A stretch of DNA of 64,000 bases from Streptomyces sp. NBC_00414. Lineage in GTDB: Bacteria > Actinomycetota > Actinomycetes > Streptomycetales > Streptomycetaceae. A model generated the notes under the pieces. It was not told the DNA's origin. It made no database searches and worked only from the letters and a program-made list of their open reading frames with translations. Location of the stretch: contig NZ_CP107935.1 in the NCBI RefSeq assembly GCF_036038375.1, positions 9,610,001 through 9,674,000 of the forward strand. Direction: 5' to 3'. Of this stretch, positions 48,545 to 57,760 are shown in pieces (the stretch's first letter is position 1; each line of letters starts with the position of its first letter). Position numbers and translations under genes: made by a program.

Positions 48545-49852
48545 TCAGCCGGCGGGGCCGGCGCAGATGTTCTCGGGCGGCCGGAACGAGCGGCCGTCGT
48601 CCGAGTCCTCGTCCACCTGGACCCGCACGGCATCCAACTGCCGCAGCAGCGAGGCGAGATGCTTCTTCGCGGGATCGCGGAAGAACGCGAGCACCGCTTT
48701 GTGGAAGGCGTCACGCAGCTCGGGCGGCATCACGTCCGAGGCGTCGAAGCACAGCGCGCGGGCCGTCGAGTTGAGCAGGCCGTCGATCTCCTGCTCGGTG
48801 GCGTTCGCGGGATCCGAGGGCGGCAGCCCCGTCGTGTTCGGGAACAGCGGGCGCACCGCCGGGTCCGCCTCGGCCCGCCACCGCTCCCGCCCGGCCGGGC
48901 TCGACAGCCGCTCCACCAGCTCCTGGGCCGCCGGGTCGTCGCTGAAGACGGCGGCCATGTCACCGGCGACCTCGAACGTGTCGCGGTACTCGGCCCGCCC
49001 GCGCAGGAACCGGGCCGAGGGCTCCACCCGGATGTCGTCGCCCGCGTACACGTAACGGATGAAGGCGCTCTGGTGTTCGTGGGTGCACTCGAAGCCGGGG
49101 GAGTTCAGCAGTCCCCGGGGCCCGGCCGGTCCGGACGTGCCCTCGTACGACGTGGTCAGGGACCGTTCCACGGAGGCGTCGGAGCGGCCGTCGAGCAGTT
49201 CCGCCCAGGTCGTCCACGCCCGTACGACGTCCGGATCCCGCCAGCTGAGCCTACTCGTCGCCCATTCCTCGTAACGGGTGGGGCCCGCCTGGTGGAGCAG
49301 GATGTCCTCGATCCAGTCCGTGCCGGGCCACCCCGAGGTGGCCTGCGAGGCGAGCCCCACGCACCAGGTCGGATCGTCGCTCGGCGTGCCCTCCTTGCTC
49401 CACACCAGGCTTTTCAGGTCGACCTTCAGCGGGACCCAGTAGGTGCGGCTGCTGCCGTCCACCAGGATTTCCGGCGACCACGGGGAGAAGGCGCGTTCGC
49501 GGGTCGGCGAGGTGAGCGGCTTCAGTTTGTCGCGGCGGGCGTACTCGGTGAGTTCGCCGATGCTGTTGAGGACCGCGACGTCCGGCGGGGTGTCCGCCTC
49601 AAGTTGTGAGACGAGGGTCTCGCGCAGTGAGCGGGTGCCCTCGTAGGTGTAGGTCCTGCCGGTCCCGTCGTCGAGCCGCTGGAGCGCGGCCTCGAAGGCC
49701 TCGCCCTCCGCTCCGGTCCACGGCCCCAGGACGACGAGGGGGTCGGGGTCGTCCGAGCCGCAGCCGGGGACCAGGGCGAGCAGACACCCGGCGAGCAGGA
49801 CACGCAGGGCACGCAGGGGACGGGCCCTGAGGCGGGTCACGTGGCAGGTCAT
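48545..49852 (-). CDS. Extracellular solute-binding lipoprotein of a kinase operon
   Basis: 435 residues. The signal peptide ends in a lipobox (LLALVPGCGSDD). The domain is a family 1-like solute-binding fold, with WTGAEGEAFEAAL near the N-terminus. Only a binding protein is present, with no permease or ATPase, so import is unlikely. It is the third gene of a PknG-like kinase / membrane protein / binding protein operon; its ATG overlaps the membrane-protein stop (ATGA). By analogy with mycobacterial GlnH it may sense a ligand outside the cell and signal through the membrane protein. Ligand unknown. Confidence 0.85.
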   Translation of the reverse strand: MTCHVTRLRARPLRALRVLLAGCLLALVPGCGSDDPDPLVVLGPWTGAEGEAFEAALQRLDDGTGRTYTYEGTRSLRETLVSQLEADTPPDVAVLNSIGELTEYARRDKLKPLTSPTRERAFSPWSPEILVDGSSRTYWVPLKVDLKSLVWSKEGTPSDDPTWCVGLASQATSGWPGTDWIEDILLHQAGPTRYEEWATSRLSWRDPDVVRAWTTWAELLDGRSDASVERSLTTSYEGTSGPAGPRGLLNSPGFECTHEHQSAFIRYVYAGDDIRVEPSARFLRGRAEYRDTFEVAGDMAAVFSDDPAAQELVERLSSPAGRERWRAEADPAVRPLFPNTTGLPPSDPANATEQEIDGLLNSTARALCFDASDVMPPELRDAFHKAVLAFFRDPAKKHLASLLRQLDAVRVQVDEDSDDGRSFRPPENICAGPAG

Positions 49853-51075
49853 GAGACGGCTCCCGGGCGGGCGACCACGAGGTACTCGCGGCGGTACGCG
49901 TGCAGGGCGCCTCCGACGAGACCGGCGGAGAGCAGGCCCGCGGGGAGGACGACGGGGCCGGCCCCGTCGAGGAAGGGGAGCCGGCCGTCGGACAGTCTCT
50001 CGTCGATCCTGGTCTCCAGTACTCCGATGGCGTGGGGGTCGGGGCCGTCGAAGGGGCGCTCCTCGGCGATCGTCTCCGTCTCAGGAGACGTCTGCGCGGC
50101 GAGCGAGTGGGCCAAAGGCGCGGACCGTGTCTGGGCGTCCTGGGCGAGCAGCGCGTCGGCCGTCAGGAGCGGTACGGCGAGCAGGGGCAGTGCGGCGGCC
50201 GCCAGCGGAAGGCTGAGCCGGATCCGGAAGCGGCGGCGCAGGAACATCACGCTGTGCCAGAGACCGGCGGCGAAGAGTACGAGGGCGAGCCCGGAGACCA
50301 CGGCGGCGGTGACCACGCCCCCGCCCCACGAGGCCCGTTCCGCGAGCCGTTCGCGCAACTGCCGCTCCAGCCCCGTGACCCGGTCCACGATCGAGGTCGC
50401 GCCGGAACCGGTCACCGCGGGACACGGCGGGTAGCGGTCCTGGCGGTCCGTGGCGGCGACCGGCGCCGAACAGAGCATGCTGCGCGCGTAGGTGAGCTCG
50501 GCGTCCCGCAGCACGGCGTCGTTCGCGTGGCCCTGGGCCCGCCCGATCCACCCCGTGTAGTCCACGACCAACGCCGACACCACGCGCAGCTCCTGCTCCT
50601 CGGCCACGGTCAGGGCTCCGCTGCGGGTGACCTGGTTGAGGCTCTGCGTCGCCCGCGCCACCCGTGTGCGGTACCGCTCGCTGAGCCCGCCCAGCTCGAC
50701 GGCTCCCGCCTCGTCGAGGTTCTCCTCGGCCTCGCCCTGCGCGATGAACAGCGACGCCTTGGCGTTCGCGAGGCCGATCAGCGCGGGCGCCAGCCGGCCG
50801 CGCAGATACTCCGAGTCGTCCCGCACGTCCGTGTACGCCCAGCCGAGCGTGCCGAACGCCACCACCGCGAGCAGCGGCAGCGCGACGAGCCGGTCCCGCA
50901 GATACGCGCGGTTGCGGCGGCCGGCGGTGGACGGCCACAGGTAGCGCCAGAGCCGGCGGGCGAGTTCGGCGACGACGACCACCGCTCCCCGCGCGGCCCG
51001 GCGCAGACGTGCGGGCGGCGCCGTCTCGGCACCCGCGCCCCGGGCCGTACGCCTGCGTCGTGCCGCAGCGGTCAC
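49849..51075 (-). CDS. Four-helix membrane sensor protein (GlnX-like position)
   Basis: 408 residues from GTG 51073-51075, which overlaps the kinase stop (GTGA). Topology: an Arg-rich cytoplasmic N-terminus and helix 1 (LVALPLLAVVAFGTLGWAY). An external helical domain of ~190 residues follows, with Cys at SMLCS and PPCPA. Then come helices 2 (VVTAAVVSGLALVLFAAGLW), 3 (LPLAAAALPLLAVPLLTAD) and 4 (VVLPAGLLSAGLVGGALHAY), the last two flanking a second external loop. It has no transporter signature. Its place between a PknG-like kinase and a solute-binding lipoprotein mirrors mycobacterial GlnX, which relays ligand binding by GlnH to PknG. Confidence 0.8.
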   Translation of the reverse strand: MTAAARRRRTARGAGAETAPPARLRRAARGAVVVVAELARRLWRYLWPSTAGRRNRAYLRDRLVALPLLAVVAFGTLGWAYTDVRDDSEYLRGRLAPALIGLANAKASLFIAQGEAEENLDEAGAVELGGLSERYRTRVARATQSLNQVTRSGALTVAEEQELRVVSALVVDYTGWIGRAQGHANDAVLRDAELTYARSMLCSAPVAATDRQDRYPPCPAVTGSGATSIVDRVTGLERQLRERLAERASWGGGVVTAAVVSGLALVLFAAGLWHSVMFLRRRFRIRLSLPLAAAALPLLAVPLLTADALLAQDAQTRSAPLAHSLAAQTSPETETIAEERPFDGPDPHAIGVLETRIDERLSDGRLPFLDGAGPVVLPAGLLSAGLVGGALHAYRREYLVVARPGAVS

Positions 51076-53390
51076 TCGCGGGCCGCCCGGACGGTCTTTC
51101 CCTGTGAGGGCGTATGGGCGATCGTCCGCAGCCAGGTCGTCACTCTCTTCCCGAGCCAGGGGCTGTCCCGGTGGTGCCGGAAGGCGAGCGGTCGGACCGC
51201 GTAGGCACGGTCCAGCAGGGTCTCGGCGACGGCCCCGTCCTCGGTGGCGGCGGACCGGGCGGCCTGGTGCGCGAGGGTGAGATACAGACGCGAGAGCTCT
51301 CGGCGCAGACCGGGCTCGTCGGACGGGAGTCCCAGCCGCGCGTCGGCGCCCGCGGCGAGCTCGGCCAGCCCCGCCGCGTCGATCGCATCCCGCACGAGAG
51401 CGCCCCGTACCGCTTCCCAGACCTCCGCGGTCATACGGACCCGGGCCTGTTCGTCCGTGAGTCCGTGCGCGTGGAACAGGCGGGCCAGTCTGGCCAGTAC
51501 CTCGCGCAGCCGCTCGGCCACCGCGTCCGGGCGCTCGGCGGTGCGCACATGCTCGACGCCGACGCGTACGGCCGCCGTCCGCGCGGCGGTCCGGTGCCGT
51601 GAGTGCTGCGGCACCGCGTCCAGGGCCCGTACGGCGTCGTCCCACACCTGCTCCCCGCCCAGCGCGAGCCGCGCCCGTGCCGCACCGAACGCCGCACTGC
51701 CGAGCGACGGGTTGCGCAGCCGCACCGCCTCGTAGAACGTCAGCGCCTCCTGCCAGCGGCCGAGCCGCTCGGCGCAGTAGCCGAGGGCCAGCTTCGGCGC
51801 GTACTCGCCCGGGATCGCCGCGAACACCTCGTCGAAGTGGCGCCGTGCCGCCCCGGCCCGGTCCTGTCCGAGCGCGAGCAGCCCGCGGTGCCAGCCGAGG
51901 CGCCAGTCGTGGGGGGCGCGCTCGGCGCCGATCAAGCTCTCGGTGGACCGCAGTTCGCGTTCGGCGGCCGTGGTCCCGCCCCCTGCGCTGCGCAGTCGCA
52001 GACGGCAGCGCAGCAGCAGAACCTCCGGCGAGTCCCGCCAGTCCCCGGTGTGCTGCAGCAGCGCCTCGGGGGCGGCGTCGGCCAGCCTGCTCAGCTCGGC
52101 GTGATGCAGGTCGTGCGGATCGGGCCGCGGGACGGGCAGCCGCATGGCGACCTCGGCCGGCGAGGGCGGCGCGTACGGGGCGGGCGCGTCCGGTGCCGCC
52201 CACCGGGTGACGGGCGGCGCCGAACCGAGGGCCGCGTCGAGCGCGTACGGCGACTGGAAGAAGAGCGGTGACGGCTCGAAGGTCTCCAATCCGGTCCGCA
52301 GCGACCGCAACTCCCGGAAGACGCCGCGTAGTTGCTCCTCCATCTCCAGCGCGGTGGCGAACCGTTCGGCCCGTTCGCCGCGGGTGGCGCGGTGCAGTAC
52401 CCGGGCGAGCGACACCAGTCCGAGTCCGCGGGGCGCGGGTGCCGTCATGGCGGGTGCCCCGGGAGTGTGAAGGATTTCGGCCCCGCCCGGTGGCTCCGAC
52501 TCGCCGGTCGGCGGGCTGATCATGTCCAGGCGGCCCAGCTCCGCCAGGTCGTCGGGGCAGCGGCCCAGTCCGCTCAGCCGCCGCAGGGTCTCCCCGAGGC
52601 TGAACAGGTCGTCCTGGCCGGTGGACTGGCCGTCCGGGCCGACGGTCGGGGCCCGGAAACCCTCCGTGGTGTGGCCGGGCAGCCCGGCCGAGCGGACGCT
52701 CCCCACATCGATGATCTTCGTGGAGGTGCCGTCGTGCATCACGTTGTCCGGCTTGAGGTCGCCGTAGACCTTGCCGGGCCGGTCGGCGTGCAGATGCCCC
52801 AGCGCGGCCAGGATCCGTACCCCGTAGGCGAGTACGAACTCGTGGAAGCGGCCGCCGCCGAACTCGTCCGGGTTCACCTGGACCCGCGCCCGCACCTCTT
52901 CGAGCGTGAGGCCGTCCACGTACTGCAGGACGAGGAAGTCGCCGACCTCCGGATGGTGCCCGTAGTTGAAGACACGGATGATGTCGCCGTGGCTGAGGTC
53001 GACCAGGGCCCGCCGCTCCTGGGCCAGGGCACCCGCCGATGCCGCCGCCTGCTGCGGGTTGAGGATCTTGATGGCGACCTCGCGGTCGTCGACCTTGGTG
53101 TCGAGCGCGAGGTAGACCTCGCCCATGCCGCCGTAGCCCAGCGGCCGGATCAGCCGGTACTGGCCCGCGAGCAGCCGCCCCGAGGGCAGCGGCAGTCCTC
53201 CCGGGTCGCCGCCGTGGGACGCGGCCCGGTCCAACAGGGTGATCGACGGCAGCAGGACCGGGTCGGGGCTCTCCTCGGGCAGGACGACGTGCGCGGCCCG
53301 CAGGATCGGCGACGCGACCACGAGCGGGCCGAACGACGCACTGGACTCCGGCAGTTCACCGGTCGCCCCGCTGCCCGCTGCCCCCTCCAT
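51072..53390 (-). CDS. PknG-like serine/threonine protein kinase with TPR domain
   Basis: 772 residues. The kinase domain spans about 77-330: P-loop GYGGMGEV, ATP lysine in EVAIKIL, catalytic loop KVYGDLKPDNVM and metal site IIDVGSV. The missing HRD arginine and DFG phenylalanine changes are characteristic of PknG. The C-terminal half (about 430-770) has TPR-like repeats, including RWQEALTFYEAV. Unlike mycobacterial PknG, the N-terminus lacks the rubredoxin CxxC motifs; it has no cysteine before the kinase domain. First gene of a three-gene operon with a membrane protein and a binding lipoprotein. No OdhI/GarA-like FHA substrate gene is in the window. Confidence 0.88.
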   Translation of the reverse strand: MEGAAGSGATGELPESSASFGPLVVASPILRAAHVVLPEESPDPVLLPSITLLDRAASHGGDPGGLPLPSGRLLAGQYRLIRPLGYGGMGEVYLALDTKVDDREVAIKILNPQQAAASAGALAQERRALVDLSHGDIIRVFNYGHHPEVGDFLVLQYVDGLTLEEVRARVQVNPDEFGGGRFHEFVLAYGVRILAALGHLHADRPGKVYGDLKPDNVMHDGTSTKIIDVGSVRSAGLPGHTTEGFRAPTVGPDGQSTGQDDLFSLGETLRRLSGLGRCPDDLAELGRLDMISPPTGESEPPGGAEILHTPGAPAMTAPAPRGLGLVSLARVLHRATRGERAERFATALEMEEQLRGVFRELRSLRTGLETFEPSPLFFQSPYALDAALGSAPPVTRWAAPDAPAPYAPPSPAEVAMRLPVPRPDPHDLHHAELSRLADAAPEALLQHTGDWRDSPEVLLLRCRLRLRSAGGGTTAAERELRSTESLIGAERAPHDWRLGWHRGLLALGQDRAGAARRHFDEVFAAIPGEYAPKLALGYCAERLGRWQEALTFYEAVRLRNPSLGSAAFGAARARLALGGEQVWDDAVRALDAVPQHSRHRTAARTAAVRVGVEHVRTAERPDAVAERLREVLARLARLFHAHGLTDEQARVRMTAEVWEAVRGALVRDAIDAAGLAELAAGADARLGLPSDEPGLRRELSRLYLTLAHQAARSAATEDGAVAETLLDRAYAVRPLAFRHHRDSPWLGKRVTTWLRTIAHTPSQGKTVRAARE

Positions 53391-53537
53391 GCGACCCCAG
53401 AATAGACGCGGGGGCCCGGAATGACCCCGCGCCGAGGGGGAGATGCTGTGTCGGAGTCGGCCACCGTGTCGACCGACCGGCCGACCTGGGGGAGCGGACC
53501 GAGTGTTCCGGTGCCCACCGGGCTGTCGGCCGGGATG

Positions 53538-53900
53538 TCAGTCGGTCGCCTTCGCGTACTCCTGTGCCATGCCTCCGGCGAAGTCGAACACCACGGCGGG
53601 TTCGTCCCCCACGACCCAGGCGTCATGGCCGGGCGGGCAGACGAAGACGTCTCCGGGGCCGACCTCGCCCTCGGCGCCGTCGTCCATCCGTATCCGCATA
53701 CGGCCCCGGACCACGTACCCGTTGTGATGGACCAGGCAGCTCTCGGTGCCCGCGATCGGTGCCACGGACTCGGACCAGCGCCAGCCCGGCTCGAACGTCG
53801 CCACGGCGAAGTCGAGCCCGGTGAGATGAACGGCTTCCAGGTGACCGTGCGGGAAGTCCCGCCGTTCGTCCGGCTTCTCGACCGCCTTGATCTCCATCAT
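53538..53900 (-). CDS. Small cupin protein
   Basis: 120 residues from ATG 53898-53900, preceded by GGAGGGA. A single cupin barrel with metal-site-like residues in SCLVHHNGYVVRGRM and a second motif around GDVFVCPPGHDAWV. The first histidine motif is shortened (HHN rather than HxHxxxxE). Such stand-alone cupins are often uncharacterised; no substrate assigned. The 147 bp to the kinase gene and 165 bp to the phosphoesterase gene hold no further gene. Confidence 0.75.
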   Translation of the reverse strand: MMEIKAVEKPDERRDFPHGHLEAVHLTGLDFAVATFEPGWRWSESVAPIAGTESCLVHHNGYVVRGRMRIRMDDGAEGEVGPGDVFVCPPGHDAWVVGDEPAVVFDFAGGMAQEYAKATD

Positions 53901-54065
53901 GACGGTCCCTCCAATCCAGCTTCGTTCACAGCCTCGGGGCCCTGCCGCCGTCCCCGTGACAGCCACGGAGTTCCCGTGACGTCCGCGGACACGCGGATCG
54001 GAGCCCCCTCCCTCTCATCGTCCGCCCGCAAGCCGGGCTCCGCCATTCGGGGGAACCGCCGCACG

Positions 54066-55565
54066 TCACACCAGCGGGATGGTCACCTCGTCCTCCACGG
54101 GCGGATCGACTTCCTGCGGCAGGTTCCCCGTCGCGGAGAAGCAGCGCAGCCGGACGGACTCCGGGGTGACGTCCAGGCGCAGGAAGCACTTGAAGAACGG
54201 CGGACTGTACGTCGCCGAACCGGGCGAGAAGAGCCGGCTGTGGACCTTGCGCACCGGCAGCCGCAGACGTGACGTGCGGTCGGGGCGACTGCCGGCACCC
54301 AGCAGGCTCGCGACCACGCGGGTGCGCGGGGTGACCCGGGTGGCCCGCACCCGGGCGCGGGTCGGGGGGACGCCGAGGCGCTCGGACACGACGGCGGTCG
54401 CCTGGTCCTCGGTGAGCGTGAAGAACCGCCGCATGCGCAGCCGGCGTCCGTAGAGCCTGCTGTAGAAGGCCAGGGAGTCGCCGCGCAGCGGATAGCAGCG
54501 GAAGTCTTCCTCGGTGACACCTGCGACGGAGATCCGCGGCATGGTGTGGGTGGCGTGCATGAAGGCCCCGCCGCCGCCGGCCACCACGTACTGGATGGTG
54601 CGGCCGTCCACGGCCACCGGGTAGCGCTGGTAGTTGTGGATGTCGCCGCCTATCGCGGCCACGTAGTGGTGGTCGGGATCGCGCACGATCTCGTCGACCG
54701 TTCCGCCGCCCTCGATGGAGCAGGGGTGGTGCTCGGCGTCCACGTACAGCGGGGAGCCGGTGACGAGGATCTTGGGGGTGTCCCCCTTGGAGACCTCGCG
54801 CAGCCATCGGCCCTGCTCGGCGTCGACGGTTCCGAGCAGGCCGGTGTCGATGCCTATGATCCGCACCGGGCCCGCGTCGACGGCCCAGTACGGGCCCGGC
54901 TGCACGGCCTGTTGGGCGGGCGCCGAGCGCAACCGCCGCGCCTCGGCGAGGCGTTGTTCGTCGGGCGCCCTCGGCTTGTGCCACAGCAGTGTCCGCCACC
55001 AGGCGGCCGACAGTCGGCGGGGCGGGGCCGGTGGCGCGAGGGGCGGCGCGTCACAGAAGACACGCATGAAGCCGTCCAGGTCCTCGTACCAGTCGTGGTT
55101 GCCGGGTATGGCGTATATCGGCGCCTGATAGTCCTGGTAGGGGCGGAAGAACTTCGGGCCGTAGTCGTCGGCGGCGCCGACCGGGTAGATCACGTCACTG
55201 GCGAGCACGGCGAACTCCGTGCCCCGACCGGCCTTCAGGAACCCGGGGACGACGGCGTACTGGGGGTCGTCCCCTTCGCCGGTGTCTCCGATGACCATGA
55301 AGGAGAAGCGGTCCGGCGCGGGGTGCCGGACCACTTTGTCGGCCGGTGCCCCGGCCGCCGTCCGCTGCTCCACCCAGCGGCCGCGGGTGTGGCCCGTCGG
55401 GTCCCCGAACAGTGAGGCCAGCGTGCCGTTCCGGGCCGGCCACAGGGTCTTGGGATTGACCCAGGACAGTTTCTCGACCTGCTGGGGCATCAGGTGCTTG
55501 TAGGCACCGCGTTCCGATGTGCCCCAACCGGCGCCGGCCGCGGTGTCGCGTGAAGAGTCAGACAT
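54066..55565 (-). CDS. Metallophosphoesterase (calcineurin-like)
   Basis: 499 residues. Dimetal-site motifs in order: FMVIGDTGEGDD, SDVIYPVG, IPGNHDWYED, and GGDIHNYQRY near residue 300. Together these are the calcineurin-like fold. A C-terminal beta-rich extension (about 400-499) is basic and unassigned. No signal peptide, so cytoplasmic. ATG 55563-55565 has no ribosome site; the frame's earlier start is no better. Substrate (nucleotide, phosphodiester or phosphoprotein) is not predictable. Confidence 0.82.
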   Translation of the reverse strand: MSDSSRDTAAGAGWGTSERGAYKHLMPQQVEKLSWVNPKTLWPARNGTLASLFGDPTGHTRGRWVEQRTAAGAPADKVVRHPAPDRFSFMVIGDTGEGDDPQYAVVPGFLKAGRGTEFAVLASDVIYPVGAADDYGPKFFRPYQDYQAPIYAIPGNHDWYEDLDGFMRVFCDAPPLAPPAPPRRLSAAWWRTLLWHKPRAPDEQRLAEARRLRSAPAQQAVQPGPYWAVDAGPVRIIGIDTGLLGTVDAEQGRWLREVSKGDTPKILVTGSPLYVDAEHHPCSIEGGGTVDEIVRDPDHHYVAAIGGDIHNYQRYPVAVDGRTIQYVVAGGGGAFMHATHTMPRISVAGVTEEDFRCYPLRGDSLAFYSRLYGRRLRMRRFFTLTEDQATAVVSERLGVPPTRARVRATRVTPRTRVVASLLGAGSRPDRTSRLRLPVRKVHSRLFSPGSATYSPPFFKCFLRLDVTPESVRLRCFSATGNLPQEVDPPVEDEVTIPLV

Positions 55566-55661
55566 CGGTGAACGGTAACAATGATCTGGTCGGCACCGGC
55601 TGTCGGGCACCTCCGGTGCCGGGCCGCGCAGTTGGTGACGCGTGGCGGGGGCGCCGGAGCC

Positions 55662-56918
55662 TCAGGCGGATGCCGGCCGGAGGACGACCGGGAGGGCGGC
55701 GAGGCCGTTCACCGCCGTGGAGATCACGGGCACCAGTTCCGACTCGGGCACGGCCAGCCGCATGGCGGGGAAGCGGGTGAAGAGCTGGGAGAGCCCGATC
55801 GCGCTCTCCAGGCGGGCCAGGGGGGCGCCGAGGCAGTAGTGCGGGCCCGCACCGAAGGCGAGCTGGCGTTCGTAGTGGCGGGAGTCGCGGATGTCGAAGC
55901 GCGCCGGGACCGTTCCGCGCTGTTCGCGGTTGGCGGCGGCCAGACCGACGACGATCGGCTCGCCGCGGCGCACGGTCACTCCGTGCAGGTCGGTGTCCCG
56001 CAGCGCGTAGCGCATGAACAGGTTGCGCAGCGGCGAGTTCCAGTGCAGGCCCGCTTCCACGGCGGCCGACCAGTCGAGTTCGCCGTCGAGAAGCGCGGTG
56101 AGTTGGTCGGGGTGGGTGAGCAGGGCGTGGACGGTGCTGGTCAGAGAGTTGACCGTGGTCTCGTGGCCGGCCAGCAGGATGATCTCCAGGGTGTCGATCA
56201 GCTCCTTCTCCGACAGCCTGCCGTCCTCGTCGTCCAACGCCTCGATCAGCGCGCTGGTCAGATCGCCGAGCGGGGCCGCACGACGGTCGGCGACCAGACG
56301 TGCCAGCACCTCGCGCTGCCCGACCGCGGCCTCCTGTCGCTCGGCGCCACTCACCTCGACACTCAGCATGGTCCGGAAGTGACCACGTAATCGGTGCTGC
56401 TGATCGGGATCGGTGAGACCGAACAGCTCGCAGATGATCAACAGCGGGAGCGGATAGGCGAAATTCTCCTTGAGATCGGTCACCGCTTCCGGCCCCCCGG
56501 ACTCCAGACCGCTCAGCAACTCCCGGGTGATGTCACCGATCCGGGGCGCGAGCGCGTCGATACGCCGGGGAGTGAAGGCGTGGCTCACCAGGCGGCGAAG
56601 CCTGCGGTGGTCGGCCCCGTCCGCGTTGAGCATCGACTCCCCGACGATCAGGTTGAGCAGCGGCCACCCGGCGGGTATCTCCCCGCGTGTGTACGCACCC
56701 CAGTGCCGCGGATCGCTGGAGAGGTCGGGGTGTGCGTCCAGTACCGTCTGGGCCGCCGCGGCCGACATGGCCGCCCAGGAACGGACGTCGTCCGGCAGCG
56801 CCACCGGCACCATGGGGCCGAACCGCAGCCACTCGGCTGCTTCCTCGTGGGTCCCGCGGTTCGGATCGAGCCAGGACACGGGCTGGTCGAGCGACAGCTT
56901 CGAACGGTCGATGCGCAT
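55662..56918 (-). CDS. Cytochrome P450 lacking the ExxR motif, with a TTA codon
   Basis: 418 residues from ATG 56916-56918 with GGAG upstream. The I-helix reads LLAGHETTVNS and the heme loop FGAGPHYCLGAPLARLE (Cys362). In the K-helix the usual ExxR-x-xSP region reads VEAGLHWNSP: the positions of Glu and Arg are Ala289 and His292, so the otherwise near-universal motif is absent. CYP157 P450s of Streptomyces are the known precedent. Leu177 is encoded by TTA (56388-56390), the rare codon read by the bldA tRNA, so translation should depend on developmental stage. No ferredoxin or conservon genes are adjacent. Confidence 0.9.
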   Translation of the reverse strand: MRIDRSKLSLDQPVSWLDPNRGTHEEAAEWLRFGPMVPVALPDDVRSWAAMSAAAAQTVLDAHPDLSSDPRHWGAYTRGEIPAGWPLLNLIVGESMLNADGADHRRLRRLVSHAFTPRRIDALAPRIGDITRELLSGLESGGPEAVTDLKENFAYPLPLLIICELFGLTDPDQQHRLRGHFRTMLSVEVSGAERQEAAVGQREVLARLVADRRAAPLGDLTSALIEALDDEDGRLSEKELIDTLEIILLAGHETTVNSLTSTVHALLTHPDQLTALLDGELDWSAAVEAGLHWNSPLRNLFMRYALRDTDLHGVTVRRGEPIVVGLAAANREQRGTVPARFDIRDSRHYERQLAFGAGPHYCLGAPLARLESAIGLSQLFTRFPAMRLAVPESELVPVISTAVNGLAALPVVLRPASA

Positions 56919-57163
56919 GGACAGCTCCAACTGCACGGGGGATACGTCGACTTGCGTCCGCCTACCGTGTGCGGCCGTACCGCGAGGGAAGCTGTACCGA
57001 GTCCGGGCCGACCGCCCGACAGGCATCGTATCGACCCGACCCCGCGCATACGTACGAAGCGGACGAAGCCCTGTCCGAGGAACCCAAGTCGTCTTGATTA
57101 CCCGGTATGTTGACTGGTTCGACCGGTTTCCCAGGGGCGCGGGGCGGGGCAGGCCGGTCGGGG

Positions 57164-57577
57164 TTACGGCCGGATCAGCCGTTCCTCCGGGATCACCGCC
57201 ACGCCCAGGATCTCGATCATCGCCTCGGGCTGCCACAGGGCCGTACAGCCGATGCCGGCCATCGCCGGATAGACGGGCCCGGCGAGCTCGCGCCACACCG
57301 TGCCGATCTCCTTGCCGTGCGCCTGGTAGTCGGGGATGTCGGTCAGGTAGATCGTCACGCTGACCAGGTCCCGCGGCTCGCCGCCCACCTCGCGCAGTGT
57401 CGTCAGGACATTGCCGAACGCCTGGCGGAACTGCTCGACGATTCCGCCCGGCACGATCTTCATGTCGGCGTCGAGAGCGGTCTGTCCGCCCAGGTGGAGC
57501 GTGTTCCCCGCGAGCGTTCCGTGCGAGTAGCCGCGGGGTGTCGGCAGGGCTCCCGGGTTCACGGCGATGGGAGTCAC
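57164..57577 (-). CDS. RidA family enamine/imine deaminase
   Basis: 137 residues from GTG 57575-57577, preceded by GGAGGG. The family fold is clear: GNTLHLGGQTALDADMKIV and VYLTDIPDY-type segments (here VTIYLTDIPDYQAHGKE), ending IGCTALWQPEAMIEILGVAVIP. The active-site Arg expected near the end of RidA reads differently here, so hydrolysis of 2-aminoacrylate is not certain. It is divergent from the aryl-CoA operon, and RidA-like genes also occur in known 2-aminobenzoate clusters, suggesting a role in processing a reactive imine/enamine intermediate. The 245 bp to the P450 gene hold no other gene. Confidence 0.85.
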   Translation of the reverse strand: MTPIAVNPGALPTPRGYSHGTLAGNTLHLGGQTALDADMKIVPGGIVEQFRQAFGNVLTTLREVGGEPRDLVSVTIYLTDIPDYQAHGKEIGTVWRELAGPVYPAMAGIGCTALWQPEAMIEILGVAVIPEERLIRP

Positions 57578-57635
57578 GTGGCCCTCCGGTTCGGATGGTC
57601 GCGGTCCGGCTCGACGAGTTGTCTCCGGCGCGCCA

Positions 57636-57724
57636 TATTGACAATAAATGACGGTCGTGAAAAAAACGAGATACGACACTGACCGTGCAATCGATCACGC
57701 ACCGATCACTCACTGATCACCCGC
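57636..57724. promoter_or_regulatory. Divergent control region with three 11-bp repeats
   Basis: The AT-richer gap between ridA-like and cupin genes holds an inverted repeat TATTG-A-CAATA (57636-57646, overlapping a TTGACA-like -35). It also holds three directly abutting 11-bp repeats (57692-57702, 57703-57713, 57714-57724) with consensus NGATCACNCNC. An 11-bp period places all three on the same DNA face, as for cooperative binding by a regulator. No regulator gene is adjacent in the window. Confidence 0.6.
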
Positions 57725-57760
57725 TCCCGAAGCCGCACGACCGGAACGGAGCCAGTCCCC

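Noticed and set aside
47572..48714. Long minus-strand frame across the DUF4360 gene
   Set aside because: It is antisense to a secreted protein with signal peptide and conserved cysteines, and has no recognisable domain.
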